Positions 1-10,392 are shown, numbered from the stretch's first letter. The stretch: DNA of 64,000 bases from Pseudoalteromonas sp. XMcav2-N (GCF_024124545.1 NZ_JAMXSF010000001.1:62001-126000); one strand, 5' to 3'. Numbers and translations: made by a program. Notes: generated by a model not told the origin, from the sequence alone.

Positions 1-40
1 GTTAACTTGGAGCGGCTTTAACAAACATAAGGAAATTAAA

Positions 41-271
41 ATGAAGTTAAATCTAAAGAAGAAAAGCATCAAATCGTTGAGTTCGGACAACAAAAAACTC
101 CCTAATGCAGCAACGCCCGCGGTTGCTGGTGGAACACATTCTGATTATGTATGCGAAACTGCTGCATACTGCAATACTAATCATTGCTTCACTAAAAAAT
201 GGAATGAAGGTTGTAACCCTCAGCTTTATACCTACCAGGGAACAGGGTGCTGCAGAACCACCCTGTGCTAA
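41..271 (+). CDS. Small GG-leader, cysteine-rich peptide (RiPP/bacteriocin-like precursor)
   Basis: A 76-residue peptide with a good ribosome site (AAGGA) 8 bases before ATG. The first 31 residues are basic, of the form MKL.LKK.S.K.L, and end in TP.VAGG, a double-glycine motif like those cut by peptidase-containing ABC exporters. The remaining 45 residues hold seven cysteines, including a CC pair near the C-terminus, and would be the exported core. A second peptide with the same leader pattern lies at 56398-56559. No modifying enzyme, PCAT transporter or immunity gene is next to it, so it is an orphan in this window. Similar short genes in Pseudoalteromonas are often labelled class I lanthipeptide precursors; that label is unproven here, and whether the core is modified or simply disulfide-bonded is unknown. 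Confidence 0.72.
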   Translation: MKLNLKKKSIKSLSSDNKKLPNAATPAVAGGTHSDYVCETAAYCNTNHCFTKKWNEGCNPQLYTYQGTGCCRTTLC

Positions 272-590
272 GTTCAGTTGAGTAACGCCGTGTGTGTAAG
301 CCATGATGTAAAGGGACACTCTTTCAACAAGTGTCAATCCCGAAATGGCTTTATCGACACGTGGCAAACGCTGCAGGCTCATCATTCGGTGTAAGCCTGC
401 CGCTATCATTTTTCTCAATACACTACAGTGATGCGCTACTTTTCAGGAGCAGCCAAATACGCTCGCGTTTGCACTGGGCGTTGACCTTGGCTGGATTTCT
501 CGACCCCCTACCTGAGGGGCCTCGTTAACTTTTGGGTGAGAAAGGTCTACCGCTATTAGGGTTAAACTTCGACAAACCTGGTTCGATTTT
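272..590. other. Gene-free stretch between the peptide gene and the CadC-like regulator
   Basis: No convincing gene is seen. A short hairpin, CCCCT-acctg-AGGGG at 505-519, lies between the two converging genes but has no T run on either side, so it is at most a weak terminator. Confidence 0.5.
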
Positions 591-2621
591 TTATTTGGCG
601 CTTAATCGCTTGATATCACCCTCAACCGATTCCATTTTGGCGATCACTAAGGTGCCATCGGCAGCAATATCGTAGTGCCAGAGCAGGTGTTGTGTTTTCA
701 GAAGCTCAGGCTTTGCGACACCATCCAATGCCAGTCGCCAGATATGATCCGTTTTTGACCAGGCGCTTTGCCAGTACAAATAACCATCTTTGAGCCTGGG
801 ATTGGTTATCTGATGATATGCTCTGGGCTCCAGGGAAGTCAGTTTAGTTTCCTTCATGCGCGCAGCGTTTATTTCCGTGCTGTGATAAAGTGCGGCGTCT
901 TTAAAGATGAGCCAACTTTGAGCCCGGTAGTCATACATCAACATATCTGATGCCAGTGCAAAGCGGCGCTGCAATTGACCTGCTTTGTCATAAATCAAAA
1001 CGTCATGTCCGTCTGTTGCCCACAGCGTATCTGCATCTATCCAACCAAAGTGGCGAAGTGAACGCGATAGGGCAGGAGTGAAGGTGTGCATTACCCCAGA
1101 GCGGTCTAGCAGCAGTAACCGAGTCTCCCGGTTAGCCAGAATATGAGCATTGTCCGGGCTCCAGGTGACAAAGTTGACGTAATCACTGCCCTTGTGATGG
1201 GTCAGCTGAACTACCTTGTCATTGCTATGCAGGTATATTTCACACGCGCCGGTGCGGCGTGACATAAATGCCGTTTCACCCAGGCTGTTGGTGACTGGCA
1301 GATAATCATGGCTGGAACTGGAAAAAATAGGCAGGTCGTCTTTGTCGCGAATATTCACCTGCCAGCTTTCGGCGGCACTGAAAATATAACCCTGTTTGTC
1401 AACACTGAGACTGCTAAATATCCCCTGCGGTGTCGAGATGACCTGATATTGATGTCCATCACGCGTTGTGGCGATCAGGTTATGGTGCTTGCTGCCATCG
1501 TTAGTGATCATGCTGTGTTGTTTTGGATCATAGGCAATCAGCCAGACTGGGAAGTTCCAGTGCAGCTGCACTTTGCCATCTAGCGTGATTAAGCGTGAAT
1601 GCTGAAAGGCATTTTTCACCAGGTAATAGATTTGATTGTCCCAGCCGCGCAATGTGCTGATGAGCTTATCGTCTTCATCAAGCTTAAGAGGAATAGGAAT
1701 ATATTTATTATTATCAGTATGATACTGATATGCTTGCATGCCCGTTTTGCCTAATACAGAGACAATAAGCTGATTGTCTGATTGCCAGCTTGGCGCCTGA
1801 ATACGATAACAAGGCAGACCTTGAGCACGGTTCAGCTGCTGACCTTGCGCGTTCACAATCAATAGTTCACAACGGTCGCCCTGATAACGCCAAACTGCCA
1901 GCCAGTCTTTTTCAGGATGCCAGGTTGGTTTGGCAACTCGGCTGTCAAATTGTAAACGCTGTATCGGGTTGCCCTGCTTATCGGAAATAACCAGAGTTTT
2001 GAAATCGTCGATATACGCCAAAAGCGATTTACTGGCGTGGGCGGCGACATCAAATTCTAACCCCAATTCATAGGTGATATCCGCGACCTCATACTGGGGA
2101 GCAGCAAAGGGAGCCGGTGCTGAAGAAAAGTAAGCGATTGCACTGAAGCAGGCTGTGACGACGGGGAGTGCCATCATTAGTAAACGCTTTTTACCGGCCA
2201 TGCCTGGCTTTGCAACCGCATCGTTTTGTAAAGTCGTGATAGTGTGCCCGTTATATTGTGGTGCCCGTTCTAGCGGGGAGGCTTGCAGAACTGTCACTGG
2301 CGCAATAAATACATAGCCTCGTTTGGGTACGGTTTTAATAAAGCGAGGGGTTTTGGCACTGTCATTGAGTACACGGCGCAATTTGGTCAGCAGCTGGTAC
2401 AGGCTATTGGACTCGACAATGGTGTCTGGCCACAGCGTGGTGTTTAATGCTTCGCGGGACAGGACCTTATCAGGAGACGTAACAAAGAGTTCAAGGAGTC
2501 TGGCAACTTGTGGCTCAAGCTTGATAGCGACTTGGCTTTCGGGGGCGCGCAATTCATCCTGACTGGCATCAAAATGCCAGGATAAAAAGTGGTATTGCTG
2601 AGCGCCAGTCGATATCGCCAT
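591..2621 (-). CDS. CadC/ToxR-like membrane-bound winged-helix transcriptional regulator
   Basis: A 676-residue protein. Residues about 8-106 form an OmpR/PhoB-type winged helix with the usual features (LEPQVARLLELF, LWPDTIV, the wing KRGYVFI). A proline-rich linker follows, then one membrane segment at about 143-165 and a large periplasmic part of about 500 residues with WD40/TolB-like beta-propeller sequence (WHPEKDWLAVW, WSPDNAHILAN). This is the ToxR/CadC topology, in which an outside signal is relayed to DNA without a phosphorelay. An earlier in-frame ATG would add 15 residues; 2621 is chosen because AAGGA lies 8 bases upstream of it. It diverges from the DUF5916 gene at 2884, its likeliest target by position. 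The ligand is unknown. Confidence 0.85.
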   Translation of the reverse strand: MAISTGAQQYHFLSWHFDASQDELRAPESQVAIKLEPQVARLLELFVTSPDKVLSREALNTTLWPDTIVESNSLYQLLTKLRRVLNDSAKTPRFIKTVPKRGYVFIAPVTVLQASPLERAPQYNGHTITTLQNDAVAKPGMAGKKRLLMMALPVVTACFSAIAYFSSAPAPFAAPQYEVADITYELGLEFDVAAHASKSLLAYIDDFKTLVISDKQGNPIQRLQFDSRVAKPTWHPEKDWLAVWRYQGDRCELLIVNAQGQQLNRAQGLPCYRIQAPSWQSDNQLIVSVLGKTGMQAYQYHTDNNKYIPIPLKLDEDDKLISTLRGWDNQIYYLVKNAFQHSRLITLDGKVQLHWNFPVWLIAYDPKQHSMITNDGSKHHNLIATTRDGHQYQVISTPQGIFSSLSVDKQGYIFSAAESWQVNIRDKDDLPIFSSSSHDYLPVTNSLGETAFMSRRTGACEIYLHSNDKVVQLTHHKGSDYVNFVTWSPDNAHILANRETRLLLLDRSGVMHTFTPALSRSLRHFGWIDADTLWATDGHDVLIYDKAGQLQRRFALASDMLMYDYRAQSWLIFKDAALYHSTEINAARMKETKLTSLEPRAYHQITNPRLKDGYLYWQSAWSKTDHIWRLALDGVAKPELLKTQHLLWHYDIAADGTLVIAKMESVEGDIKRLSAK

Positions 2622-2883
2622 GATGGTTGTTTCCTTAGTTCTTGTTGTAGCCTGTTGCCGCTGCAATGCGGTGCCCGCACCTGAGTCTGGAACGTTTGGT
2701 CAGATGACTGACTCAGAGGCCGACTTATCCGGTGTCACGCATTCTGTCTGCTGAAACTAACCTAGTTCAGAACAAAGTCAATAATCTTCAGGGGTTGATC
2801 ACCTTTATTCAGGAAACTTTCAGCTTTTTAAAGGCCCATTTCTGCTGCAATGAACGGCAATCAGTCATATCGGAAGCAGTCAT

Positions 2884-5151
2884 ATGAAACAGCACTATTT
2901 AACTTTGTGTATCACGGCGGTATTGGGCAGCCAGTCACTCTGGGCAAACGAAATTTACAATACAGAGGTAAACCTCGACGGTCGTCTGGATGAACAACAA
3001 TGGCAATCAGCTCAGCAGTTTAAGCAATTTTATCAGGTGGTACCGGCGACACTGACAACACATTCAGACAAGCTCCATGCAAAAGCATTCAGCAACGCAG
3101 CGGGGGTCTATATTGGTATTGTTAACTTTCAGGGCAGAGCAAGCAGGCAGAAGCAGTTTAATATTCAGGATGCCTTTATGCAGGCTGAATTCAACCGCAT
3201 CGTGGTGGATTTCGCGGGTGATGGCAGCGGCGCGTACGAGTTTGCCGTGACTCTGGGTGGTGGCACGCAAGATGCCGTATTGACGCCACAGCTGACCAAA
3301 GACGGTGACTGGGATGGCGATTGGCAGTCTGCAACGTTTGAGGCGGATGATTACTGGTCTACAGAAGTCTTTATCCCCTGGCATACCGTATCTTTCTACA
3401 ACCCGGCTCAAGGCACGGAAAGTGCGCTTGGGGATATTGGTGTGTCAATACAGCTTTATGACCTGGGGAAAAATTATATCTATTCAAATCAAAAACAAAC
3501 AACCAGCAATAGCGATTTTTATCTGGGTATGCCAAAGCTCAAATCGGCCATTCCAAACCATAGCCAACTGAGTTTTGTGCCGTATTTTAGTCATCAGCAG
3601 CATTTTGCCGAGCAGGCCAAGAATAATAGTCAAAGCGATGTGGGTTTTGATCTGTTTTATAAACCTAGTCATCACCAGAAACTGTCGGTGGCGGTTAATC
3701 CGGACTTCGGCCAGGTCGATAGTGACGAAGTCGACATTAACTACAGTGCGGTTGAAACACTGCGTAGCGACAAGCGGCCTTTCTTTACTCAGGATATTGC
3801 AGTGTTTAGCGTACAGTCTTTGCAAGACACCAAGCTGATCCATACCCGGCGTATTGGGGCTGGCAGCGACGATGGGCGGGAATTTATCACCCCTATCGAT
3901 TTGGCGACCCGTTTTGTTCATCAGGGAGAGACCATGCAGGTCGGTGCCTTTGCGGTAAAAGAGGATGACCTGGACAGTAACGCCGGAAAGCACTTTTATG
4001 CGGCCCGTGCTAAGTATCGGCAAAAGTACTGGCAAACAGGTGTACTGGCCACACATACAGAACGGCCATGGCTGGACCGTCAAGCCACGACGATGGCCTG
4101 GGATAGTCAGTATCAAAGTGCCACTTGGTCATTTCAGGGCGCTTTGCTCGCCAGCGAGGTCGAGCAGCAGCAAAAGCAAACGGGTAATGGGGCATCATTG
4201 CAATTGGGGTATCAGTTTTCTCCCAATACAAATCTGGAAGGGCGATATCTTAAGCTTAATAAAAGTTTTGATAACAGTGATTTAGGATATGCACAGCGCA
4301 ATAATTGGCAGTATAGTGAAGCCAAATTCAGTCATGCGATTAACACCCAAAGCGAATGGCTAGCGCGTATCAAGCACTCTTTGACACTCAGTTATGAGGC
4401 TGATAACCAGGGTCTGAAACTGCCGGCCCGGCAGGCCTATCTGAGCCAGTGGCTGCTGGCAAGTGGTGGCCAGATTGATCTGCATCTGGACAGGGTCAGT
4501 GGTGGATGGCAGGACAACCTGGGTCGTCAGAGTCAGGCCTTTGAAGTACCCGGTAACTGGGAAACCCGGGTAATGTATGTGAGTCCTTACATTGGCAAGT
4601 TCTCATGGGCCGCCAGTTTTGAGTACGATCAGGAGGGGTTTGATGGACGGGCTCAGCAATATGCGATTGATATGACCTGGTTACCACACCCAAACTGGAC
4701 TTTAAAATTCAACAATTTTTATCGCACCGGAGATGGCTGGCTGGTGGCAAGTGACACAGATCAGGTCACTCAATATCAGCGTGATTTCTTCGTAAATAAG
4801 ATTCAGGTTAGCGGATTGATAACCGATAAACTGGAATTTTCTTCAACGCTTGAATGGGCCGTACTGGAAGCCCGCAGTGACGATGTGTACTCCATACAGG
4901 CGCATCACAGACATCGCCTGAACAATGTGGATACCAGCTTTGAAGATCGTCGCTTGTCCAGCCAGTTTAAGTTGCGCTATCGGATGGGGGCACTGTCTGA
5001 TGTGTTTTTGGTATATCGGCGTGGCGGGGCTGTGGGAGAAAGTGTACCTGGCAGTCAGATTGGCTCAGAGCCCTGGCTTGAACGCGCAAAACAGCTTTGG
5101 CAATCACCTTCACAGGATTCCGTGCTGCTGAAGGTCAGGTATAAGTTTTAA
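2884..5151 (+). CDS. DUF5916 / CBM9-like N-terminal surface protein
   Basis: A 755-residue protein with a Sec signal peptide (cleavage near residue 21, after SLWA). The N-terminal part (about 25-210) resembles the carbohydrate-binding module family 9-like fold found in DUF5916 proteins: it starts NLDGRLDEQQW and continues with beta-rich sequence. The remaining 500 residues alternate aromatic and polar residues and end in KVRYKF, as in outer-membrane beta barrels. The central phrase VNPDFGQVDSDEVDINYS and the following RPFFTQ are hallmarks of the DUF5916 family. Function is not established; binding or uptake of an oligosaccharide or peptide at the outer membrane is an inference. GGAAG precedes the ATG. 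It is divergent from the CadC-like regulator, and a 262-bp intergenic region holds both promoters. Confidence 0.8.
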   Translation: MKQHYLTLCITAVLGSQSLWANEIYNTEVNLDGRLDEQQWQSAQQFKQFYQVVPATLTTHSDKLHAKAFSNAAGVYIGIVNFQGRASRQKQFNIQDAFMQAEFNRIVVDFAGDGSGAYEFAVTLGGGTQDAVLTPQLTKDGDWDGDWQSATFEADDYWSTEVFIPWHTVSFYNPAQGTESALGDIGVSIQLYDLGKNYIYSNQKQTTSNSDFYLGMPKLKSAIPNHSQLSFVPYFSHQQHFAEQAKNNSQSDVGFDLFYKPSHHQKLSVAVNPDFGQVDSDEVDINYSAVETLRSDKRPFFTQDIAVFSVQSLQDTKLIHTRRIGAGSDDGREFITPIDLATRFVHQGETMQVGAFAVKEDDLDSNAGKHFYAARAKYRQKYWQTGVLATHTERPWLDRQATTMAWDSQYQSATWSFQGALLASEVEQQQKQTGNGASLQLGYQFSPNTNLEGRYLKLNKSFDNSDLGYAQRNNWQYSEAKFSHAINTQSEWLARIKHSLTLSYEADNQGLKLPARQAYLSQWLLASGGQIDLHLDRVSGGWQDNLGRQSQAFEVPGNWETRVMYVSPYIGKFSWAASFEYDQEGFDGRAQQYAIDMTWLPHPNWTLKFNNFYRTGDGWLVASDTDQVTQYQRDFFVNKIQVSGLITDKLEFSSTLEWAVLEARSDDVYSIQAHHRHRLNNVDTSFEDRRLSSQFKLRYRMGALSDVFLVYRRGGAVGESVPGSQIGSEPWLERAKQLWQSPSQDSVLLKVRYKF

Positions 5152-5251
5152 CGGCGCAGCTGCAGCTGTCCGGTATCTGTGTGAATATTTCTCAATTCAC
5201 ACTCTTGGGACAACACAGCATACTCAAACTTTTAAGTTTAGGGACAAAGCT

Positions 5252-6157
5252 ATGCAAATAAGACATGCTGTTGTACTGGGCGCTGCGTTGAGCTTGGTTA
5301 CCTCCTGCGCATCCCTGCAGTCGGCTACTGAGCTGTATCAGTCTCAGGATTGGGTTACGGACGGGGTATTTACTCAGGGAGTAGAAGGCCCGGCCGTAAA
5401 CCGAGATGGTGACCTGTTTGCGGTCAACTTCGCCCGACAAGGCACCATTGGTCAGGTGAGCGGACAAGGTGAGGCGGGTTTATATCTGAATTTGCCTCAA
5501 GGTAGCACAGGCAATGGGATCCGCTTTGATGCGCAGGGCACTATGTATATTGCGGATTATACCGGTCACAATGTACTGAAAGTGACGCCTGATAAAACAA
5601 TTTCTGTGCTGGCTCATAACCCCAAAATGCATCAGCCCAATGATTTAGCCATCAGTGATAAAGGCATACTGTATGCCAGTGATCCGGATTGGCAAAACAA
5701 CACGGGACAGCTTTGGCGCATTTTACCTGATGGGCAAACTGAATTGTTGCGTGCAAATATGGGCACCACAAATGGTATAGAGGTCAGCCCCGACAATCGT
5801 ACTTTGTATGTGAATGAGAGTGTGCAGCGCCGGATCTGGGCGTTTGAGCTTGATGAGCAGGGGATGATAGGTGACCCAGAGCTGTTTTATGAGTTTAACG
5901 ATCATGGCCTGGATGGTATGCGTTGTGACGAAAATGGCAATCTGTACGTTGCCCGCTACGGAGCCGGGGAAGTGGTGATACTGTCACCAAAAGGCCAGCT
6001 ACTGAGAAAAGTGGTGTTGAAAGGCCAATATCCGACGAATATTGCGTTTGGTGGCAAGCAGGGCAAACAGGTGTTTGTGACCATGCAAAAGCGAGGCGCC
6101 ATCGAAACCTTCACCTCAGAATACGCCGGGCGTTCGTTTAACCGACATACTTTGTAA
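5252..6157 (+). CDS. SMP-30/gluconolactonase-like lipoprotein
   Basis: A 301-residue protein with a lipoprotein signal: hydrophobic residues 6-16, then LVTSC with lipidation at Cys19. The rest is a six-bladed beta-propeller of the SMP-30/gluconolactonase/LRE type, with repeated turns such as GIRFDAQGTMYIADY, NDLAISDKGILYASD and NGIEVSPDNRTLYVNES. In that family the propeller binds a divalent metal and hydrolyses lactones; the Glu, Asn and Asp pattern (EGPAVN near the start, PNDLA, SPDN, GLDGMRCD) fits. The natural substrate cannot be read from sequence. It follows the DUF5916 gene by 100 bp on the same strand and could be co-transcribed with it. Confidence 0.8.
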   Translation: MQIRHAVVLGAALSLVTSCASLQSATELYQSQDWVTDGVFTQGVEGPAVNRDGDLFAVNFARQGTIGQVSGQGEAGLYLNLPQGSTGNGIRFDAQGTMYIADYTGHNVLKVTPDKTISVLAHNPKMHQPNDLAISDKGILYASDPDWQNNTGQLWRILPDGQTELLRANMGTTNGIEVSPDNRTLYVNESVQRRIWAFELDEQGMIGDPELFYEFNDHGLDGMRCDENGNLYVARYGAGEVVILSPKGQLLRKVVLKGQYPTNIAFGGKQGKQVFVTMQKRGAIETFTSEYAGRSFNRHTL

Positions 6158-6224
6158 CCACACACAGATACTTTGTATTGAGGTGTTTTGTTAATATCGG
6201 AACGGGTAAATATCAAGGACCTGT

Positions 6225-6806
6225 ATGATAGAAATAAAACACCTCACAAAAGTGTATTTGCATGACCCTGTTTTTTCTGACTATTGTGCTGTGCTGAGTG
6301 AGCAGAAGCTCTGCATCGAAGCGCCAAATGGACTGGGGAAAAGCACGCTGTTCAGGATCATTGCCGGCCTGGATGACGCGTTTCATGGTGATGTACTGTT
6401 TGACGGTAAGCAGCACTCTGCCATGCAGATAATCGTGGCACTGGCCAGTGACTCTATAGCCTTTCCTGATTTTTTGACGGCCAGACAATTACTGCAATTG
6501 ACAGCTAAAAGCTGGGCATGTCCCTGGCCTGAGCTAATGATCCGGCAAATGGAGTTTGAGCCCTTTTTGGATACTCGTTACGGCGCACTGTCGTCCGGTA
6601 ATCAGAAAAAGTGCCAACTAATCAATGCTATGATGAGAAATACGCCTTATCTGGTGCTGGATGAACCGAGCGCTGCATTAGATCATGCCAGCGTTGATGT
6701 GTTATTAAGCTGGCTTATTCATCACCCTGCACAAGTGATCATTAGTTGCCATGAACCTCAGCCCTTTATTGATATTGGCTTTGTAACTCAGTCACTGTTT
6801 GAGTGA
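6225..6806 (+). CDS. ABC transporter ATP-binding protein
   Basis: A single ABC ATPase domain of 193 residues. Visible motifs are Walker A (APNGLGKST), the Q-loop region after ALASDS, an atypical signature (LSSGNQKKCQL in place of LSGGQ) and Walker B plus D-loop (YLVLDEPSAALDHAS), with the switch histidine in IISCHEP. It overlaps or abuts the membrane protein at 6814 and is presumably its partner in a two-gene exporter. This compact ATPase form resembles the bacteriocin, lantibiotic or antibiotic exporter type. The substrate is unknown. Confidence 0.88.
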   Translation: MIEIKHLTKVYLHDPVFSDYCAVLSEQKLCIEAPNGLGKSTLFRIIAGLDDAFHGDVLFDGKQHSAMQIIVALASDSIAFPDFLTARQLLQLTAKSWACPWPELMIRQMEFEPFLDTRYGALSSGNQKKCQLINAMMRNTPYLVLDEPSAALDHASVDVLLSWLIHHPAQVIISCHEPQPFIDIGFVTQSLFE

Positions 6807-6813
6807 GGTGCTG

Positions 6814-7890
6814 ATGCTACATTATTACCAGTATCGCTTCCGTGCGTTTCGTGTTGCGCTGACCGCGTTGTTGCGCCAGCTTCAGCAGTTCTCACTCATG
6901 TTTGTGACCTTATTCTTCATTTTCATCCCTCAGTTGATCATTGGGGTGTTTTTTGGTCTGGGTAAGTTGGTGTCGTTCGACTCGCACGGTGTTGCCATGA
7001 AAGTGGCATTTGGTTTCCTGTTGCTACAAAGTTTGCTGTTACAGGCGGTAAAGCCCGCAATTACTGATATCAGGCACAGGGCTTATCACCTTACCCTGTT
7101 GCGAACCCGGTTTCATCAGTTTGTGGCTGACTGGCTGCTGTTACTGGTGTGCCATGTGCTATTTGGTGCAGCTTTGCTCCTCGCGGTGAGCATGGGCACA
7201 GCGACACTCTGGGAGGCTCCGCAGTTGCCTGGGTTTATGCTGGCACAGTGGCTGTTTGCGCTGGCATTGCTGTACCGCCCGCAAACATTGGTTTCATCAT
7301 TGTGTGTTGCTTTCGTTGCCGTCTGGCTGGCTCCGAGTATTCAGGCATATCTGGCTGTGAGTGTGCTGTGGCTCGCTCTGGATTGGGTCAGGCCGAGACT
7401 AAAGCTAGCAGCACCTCAACCTCAGCTTAGTTCTGTCAGCTTTTGGTACTATGTCATCAAAGAGTATCCCTGGATGGTGTTGTGGCGAGCAGGCGCATCA
7501 TTTCTGGCTTTGTGGGCAGGCATGATCATGGCACATGAGCGGCCCGATCTGCTGCATTACTACACTTTGATGATACTTCTGGTGAACCAGTTGTGGTGGT
7601 CCAGCTTGTATTTGGATACCAGTAAACAAGTTATGGGGCGCAGAGGGTTTTGGCGTAGTCTGGGTCTTGACAGTCAAATTGAGTTTAGCCAAAGCGTTTT
7701 GATTTACGGATTATGCCTGATCAGCTGGCTTGCAGGGGTTGTGCTGCTAAACGGCGAGTTGTTTACCGTGTCGGTAATCGCTACTTGTCCGGCACTTGTA
7801 TGGACTCTAAAGCACTATCCGCAGCGTTTTGCTGTTGTCTGGGGCTGTGCCAGTGTGACGCTGATGATGATTAAAGTGCTGTTTATTTAG
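6814..7890 (+). CDS. ABC transporter permease-like membrane protein
   Basis: A 358-residue protein with about 8-10 hydrophobic segments, a positively charged N-terminus (YQYRFRAFRVALTALLRQ) and no soluble domain. The ATG at 6814 is preferred over the TTG at 6799, which lies inside the ATPase gene; GAGG sits 5 bases before 6814. The start lies 7 bases after the ATPase stop, which suggests translational coupling. It is poorly conserved and no named family is recognised; the role as permease rests on operon context and topology. A bidirectional terminator follows at 7905. Confidence 0.75.
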   Translation: MLHYYQYRFRAFRVALTALLRQLQQFSLMFVTLFFIFIPQLIIGVFFGLGKLVSFDSHGVAMKVAFGFLLLQSLLLQAVKPAITDIRHRAYHLTLLRTRFHQFVADWLLLLVCHVLFGAALLLAVSMGTATLWEAPQLPGFMLAQWLFALALLYRPQTLVSSLCVAFVAVWLAPSIQAYLAVSVLWLALDWVRPRLKLAAPQPQLSSVSFWYYVIKEYPWMVLWRAGASFLALWAGMIMAHERPDLLHYYTLMILLVNQLWWSSLYLDTSKQVMGRRGFWRSLGLDSQIEFSQSVLIYGLCLISWLAGVVLLNGELFTVSVIATCPALVWTLKHYPQRFAVVWGCASVTLMMIKVLFI

Positions 7891-7904
7891 GACAGGAAAA
7901 CAAA

Positions 7905-7927
7905 AAAGGCCAGCATGGCTGGCCTTT
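7905..7927. terminator. Bidirectional intrinsic terminator between the ABC operon and fadE
   Basis: A perfect 10-bp stem, AAAGGCCAGC with loop ATG and GCTGGCCTTT. An A-rich tract lies on the left and T's on the right, so it can stop transcripts from both convergent genes. Confidence 0.85.
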
Positions 7928-7941
7928 ACATTAGAGACAAG

Positions 7942-10392
7942 TTACGCGGCGTCCGCGTCTTTTGCAACCACTCTGGCCTTACCAGCCAGCAGGTCGGCCG
8001 GGTCAAAGTCATCAACATTGATAACGGCCAGTCGCTTCTCTTCAACGGCTGCCAATTTGTTGGCTTCGTCGTTATTAAGTGCACCACATTCGCGGCCCAT
8101 TTCGGCCACTTTATCCAATCGCATAAATGGCAGTTTTTCACCTTTGGCACGACATACTTTGTCGAACAGAGGCTCTACTTCCAGAATGTCTTTCAGTGTT
8201 TGCTCTTGTTTGCCGATCAGGTTAAGCGGTTCATCACGCATATAAATGTGTGAGGCAAGGCGGTCACGGGCGGCACTTGGTGTTTGTAGCAGTTGTGCCA
8301 GTTTGTGCTCCATTTGGTCTGTAGGCTTGCGCACAGGACGACCAAACGGGAACAATACGAGCTTGAGCAAACCACGTAGCGCCATTGACGGCATGTTGTT
8401 AATTAGATCCGCCAATGCACGTTGACACAGGTACAAATGCTCCTGACAAGCCCACTGAACGTAAGGCAGATCTTCTTTACGACGGCCTTCATCGTTGTAA
8501 CGTTTCAGTGTTGCAGACACCAGATACAGGTAGCTTAGCAAGTCACCAAGGCGCGCAGAAATACGCTCTTTGCGTTTCAAAGAGCCACCAAATACGGCCA
8601 TACAGATGTCAGACATCAGCGCCAGTGACGCACTAAAGCGCGCTGCGGCACGATAGTAATCGGCTGTTTCATCGTTAAATGGTACTTTGCTGAAACGACC
8701 ACCAGTCAGAGCCAGCCACTTAGTGCGAACCAGATTAGAAATGGTAAAGCCAATGTGGCCCATTAGTGCCTGGTCAAAGCTGTTAAGCGCTTCTTCTTTG
8801 TCTTTGATAGTACAGGCGTTAAGTTCAGCCAGAACAAAAGGATGACAGCGAATTGCGCCCTGACCGTAGATGATCATATTACGAGTCAGAATGTTTGCAC
8901 CTTCTACCGTAATCGCAATTGGGGCGCCCTGATAGCCGCGGCCCAGGTAGTTATTTGGACCCAGACAGATACCTTTACCACCGTGAATATCCATTGCATG
9001 CTTGGTTGAATCACGCATTTGCTCTGTCAGGTGATATTTCAAAATAGCAGAAATAACAGATGGCTTTTCACCTAAGTCGACAGCACCCGTTGACATGCTC
9101 ACTGCTGCGTCACTGCTGTAGGCGTAACCACCTAGTTTAGCCAGTGCTTCTTCAATACCTTCCATCTTACCGATAGGCAGTTTGAACTGACGGCGGATAC
9201 GGCTGTATGCACCACTGGCAAGCGCCAGAGATTTAATACCACCAGTTGAGTTAGACGGTAGCGTGATTACGCGACCCACTGACAGACATTCCACCAGCAT
9301 ACGCCAGCCCTGACCTGCCATTTTCGCACCACCAATGATGAAATCAAGGGGTACAAAGACGTCTTCGCCCTTAGTCGGACCATTCTGGAAAGGTACATTC
9401 AGTGGGAAGTGGCGACGGCCAATTTCAACACCAGGCGTGTTGGTTGGAATAAGGGCACAGGTAATACCAATTTCTTTTTTGTCGCCCAGCAGGCCATCCG
9501 GGTCGCGCATTTTGAATGCCAGACCAAGTACAGTAGCAACGGGTGCAAGGGTGATATAACGCTTATTCCAGGTTAGGCGAATACCTAAGGTTTCTTTACC
9601 TTCCCACTCACCTTTACAGACGATACCGAAATCCGGGATAGATGAGGCATCAGAGCCCGCTTCCGGAGAGGTCAGTGCAAAACAGGGGATCTCATCGCCT
9701 TTTGCCAGACGAGGCAGGTAATGCTCTTTTTGCTCCTGAGTACCATAGTGTTGAAGCAGCTCGCCTGGACCTAGTGAATTAGGTACACCTACAATAGATG
9801 AAAGCAGAGTTGATTTACTGGTTAGCTTTTGCAACACACAAGACTGTGCATAGGCCGAAAATTCCAGACCACCGTATTGCTTTTTGATGATCATGGCAAA
9901 GAACTTATTGTCTTTGAGATATTGCCATACGTCCTGTGGTAAATCAGTCAGCTCATGAGTGGCTTCCCAGTCATCCAGCATTGCACATACTTCTTCAACA
10001 GGACCATCCATAAAGGCTTGCTCTTCGGCCGTAAGGCGTGGAGCCTGATACTGGTGAAGCTTATTCCAGTTTGGGTTACCACAGAACAAGTCGGCTTCCC
10101 ACCAAGTAGTACCAGCATCTATAGCAGACTTTTCTGTTTCGGACATGCTAGGCGTGACTTTTTTGAACGCCTTAAACAACGGCGCAACAATATATTGTTG
10201 ACGTACGTTAGTCATTGATAAGGGAACTGCAATGGCCAAGAAGATAAGCCAGGCAAATGCGCCAAAGGCGCCGGCGAAGGTGCCGATCAGCAGCGTCGCC
10301 GCAGCAACACCTAAGCAGGTGTTCCAGCTCGCACGGTGGTAGCAGGCAGCGCTAACCAGTGCGATTAAAGCGAGTGTAAATAAAAGTGTCAT
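7942..10392 (-). CDS. fadE: Acyl-CoA dehydrogenase FadE
   Basis: An 816-residue acyl-CoA dehydrogenase, close to the length of E. coli FadE. It catalyses the first oxidation of fatty-acid beta-oxidation (acyl-CoA to trans-2-enoyl-CoA, FAD-dependent). The first 45 residues carry two hydrophobic segments that probably hold it at the inner membrane. The ACAD core includes [14 protein letters not shown] (FAD/substrate loop) and [35 protein letters not shown] split over the active-site region. The C-terminal 250 residues match the extra domain of the FadE family. Start 10392 is chosen over an upstream ATG (30 codons longer) because AAGGA lies 8 bases before it. It appears monocistronic, with a shared terminator downstream. 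Confidence 0.95.
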   Translation of the reverse strand: MTLLFTLALIALVSAACYHRASWNTCLGVAAATLLIGTFAGAFGAFAWLIFLAIAVPLSMTNVRQQYIVAPLFKAFKKVTPSMSETEKSAIDAGTTWWEADLFCGNPNWNKLHQYQAPRLTAEEQAFMDGPVEEVCAMLDDWEATHELTDLPQDVWQYLKDNKFFAMIIKKQYGGLEFSAYAQSCVLQKLTSKSTLLSSIVGVPNSLGPGELLQHYGTQEQKEHYLPRLAKGDEIPCFALTSPEAGSDASSIPDFGIVCKGEWEGKETLGIRLTWNKRYITLAPVATVLGLAFKMRDPDGLLGDKKEIGITCALIPTNTPGVEIGRRHFPLNVPFQNGPTKGEDVFVPLDFIIGGAKMAGQGWRMLVECLSVGRVITLPSNSTGGIKSLALASGAYSRIRRQFKLPIGKMEGIEEALAKLGGYAYSSDAAVSMSTGAVDLGEKPSVISAILKYHLTEQMRDSTKHAMDIHGGKGICLGPNNYLGRGYQGAPIAITVEGANILTRNMIIYGQGAIRCHPFVLAELNACTIKDKEEALNSFDQALMGHIGFTISNLVRTKWLALTGGRFSKVPFNDETADYYRAAARFSASLALMSDICMAVFGGSLKRKERISARLGDLLSYLYLVSATLKRYNDEGRRKEDLPYVQWACQEHLYLCQRALADLINNMPSMALRGLLKLVLFPFGRPVRKPTDQMEHKLAQLLQTPSAARDRLASHIYMRDEPLNLIGKQEQTLKDILEVEPLFDKVCRAKGEKLPFMRLDKVAEMGRECGALNNDEANKLAAVEEKRLAVINVDDFDPADLLAGKARVVAKDADAA

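Noticed and set aside
331..528. A 65-codon frame after the first peptide gene
   Set aside because: Non-ATG start, no ribosome site and no protein-like pattern.
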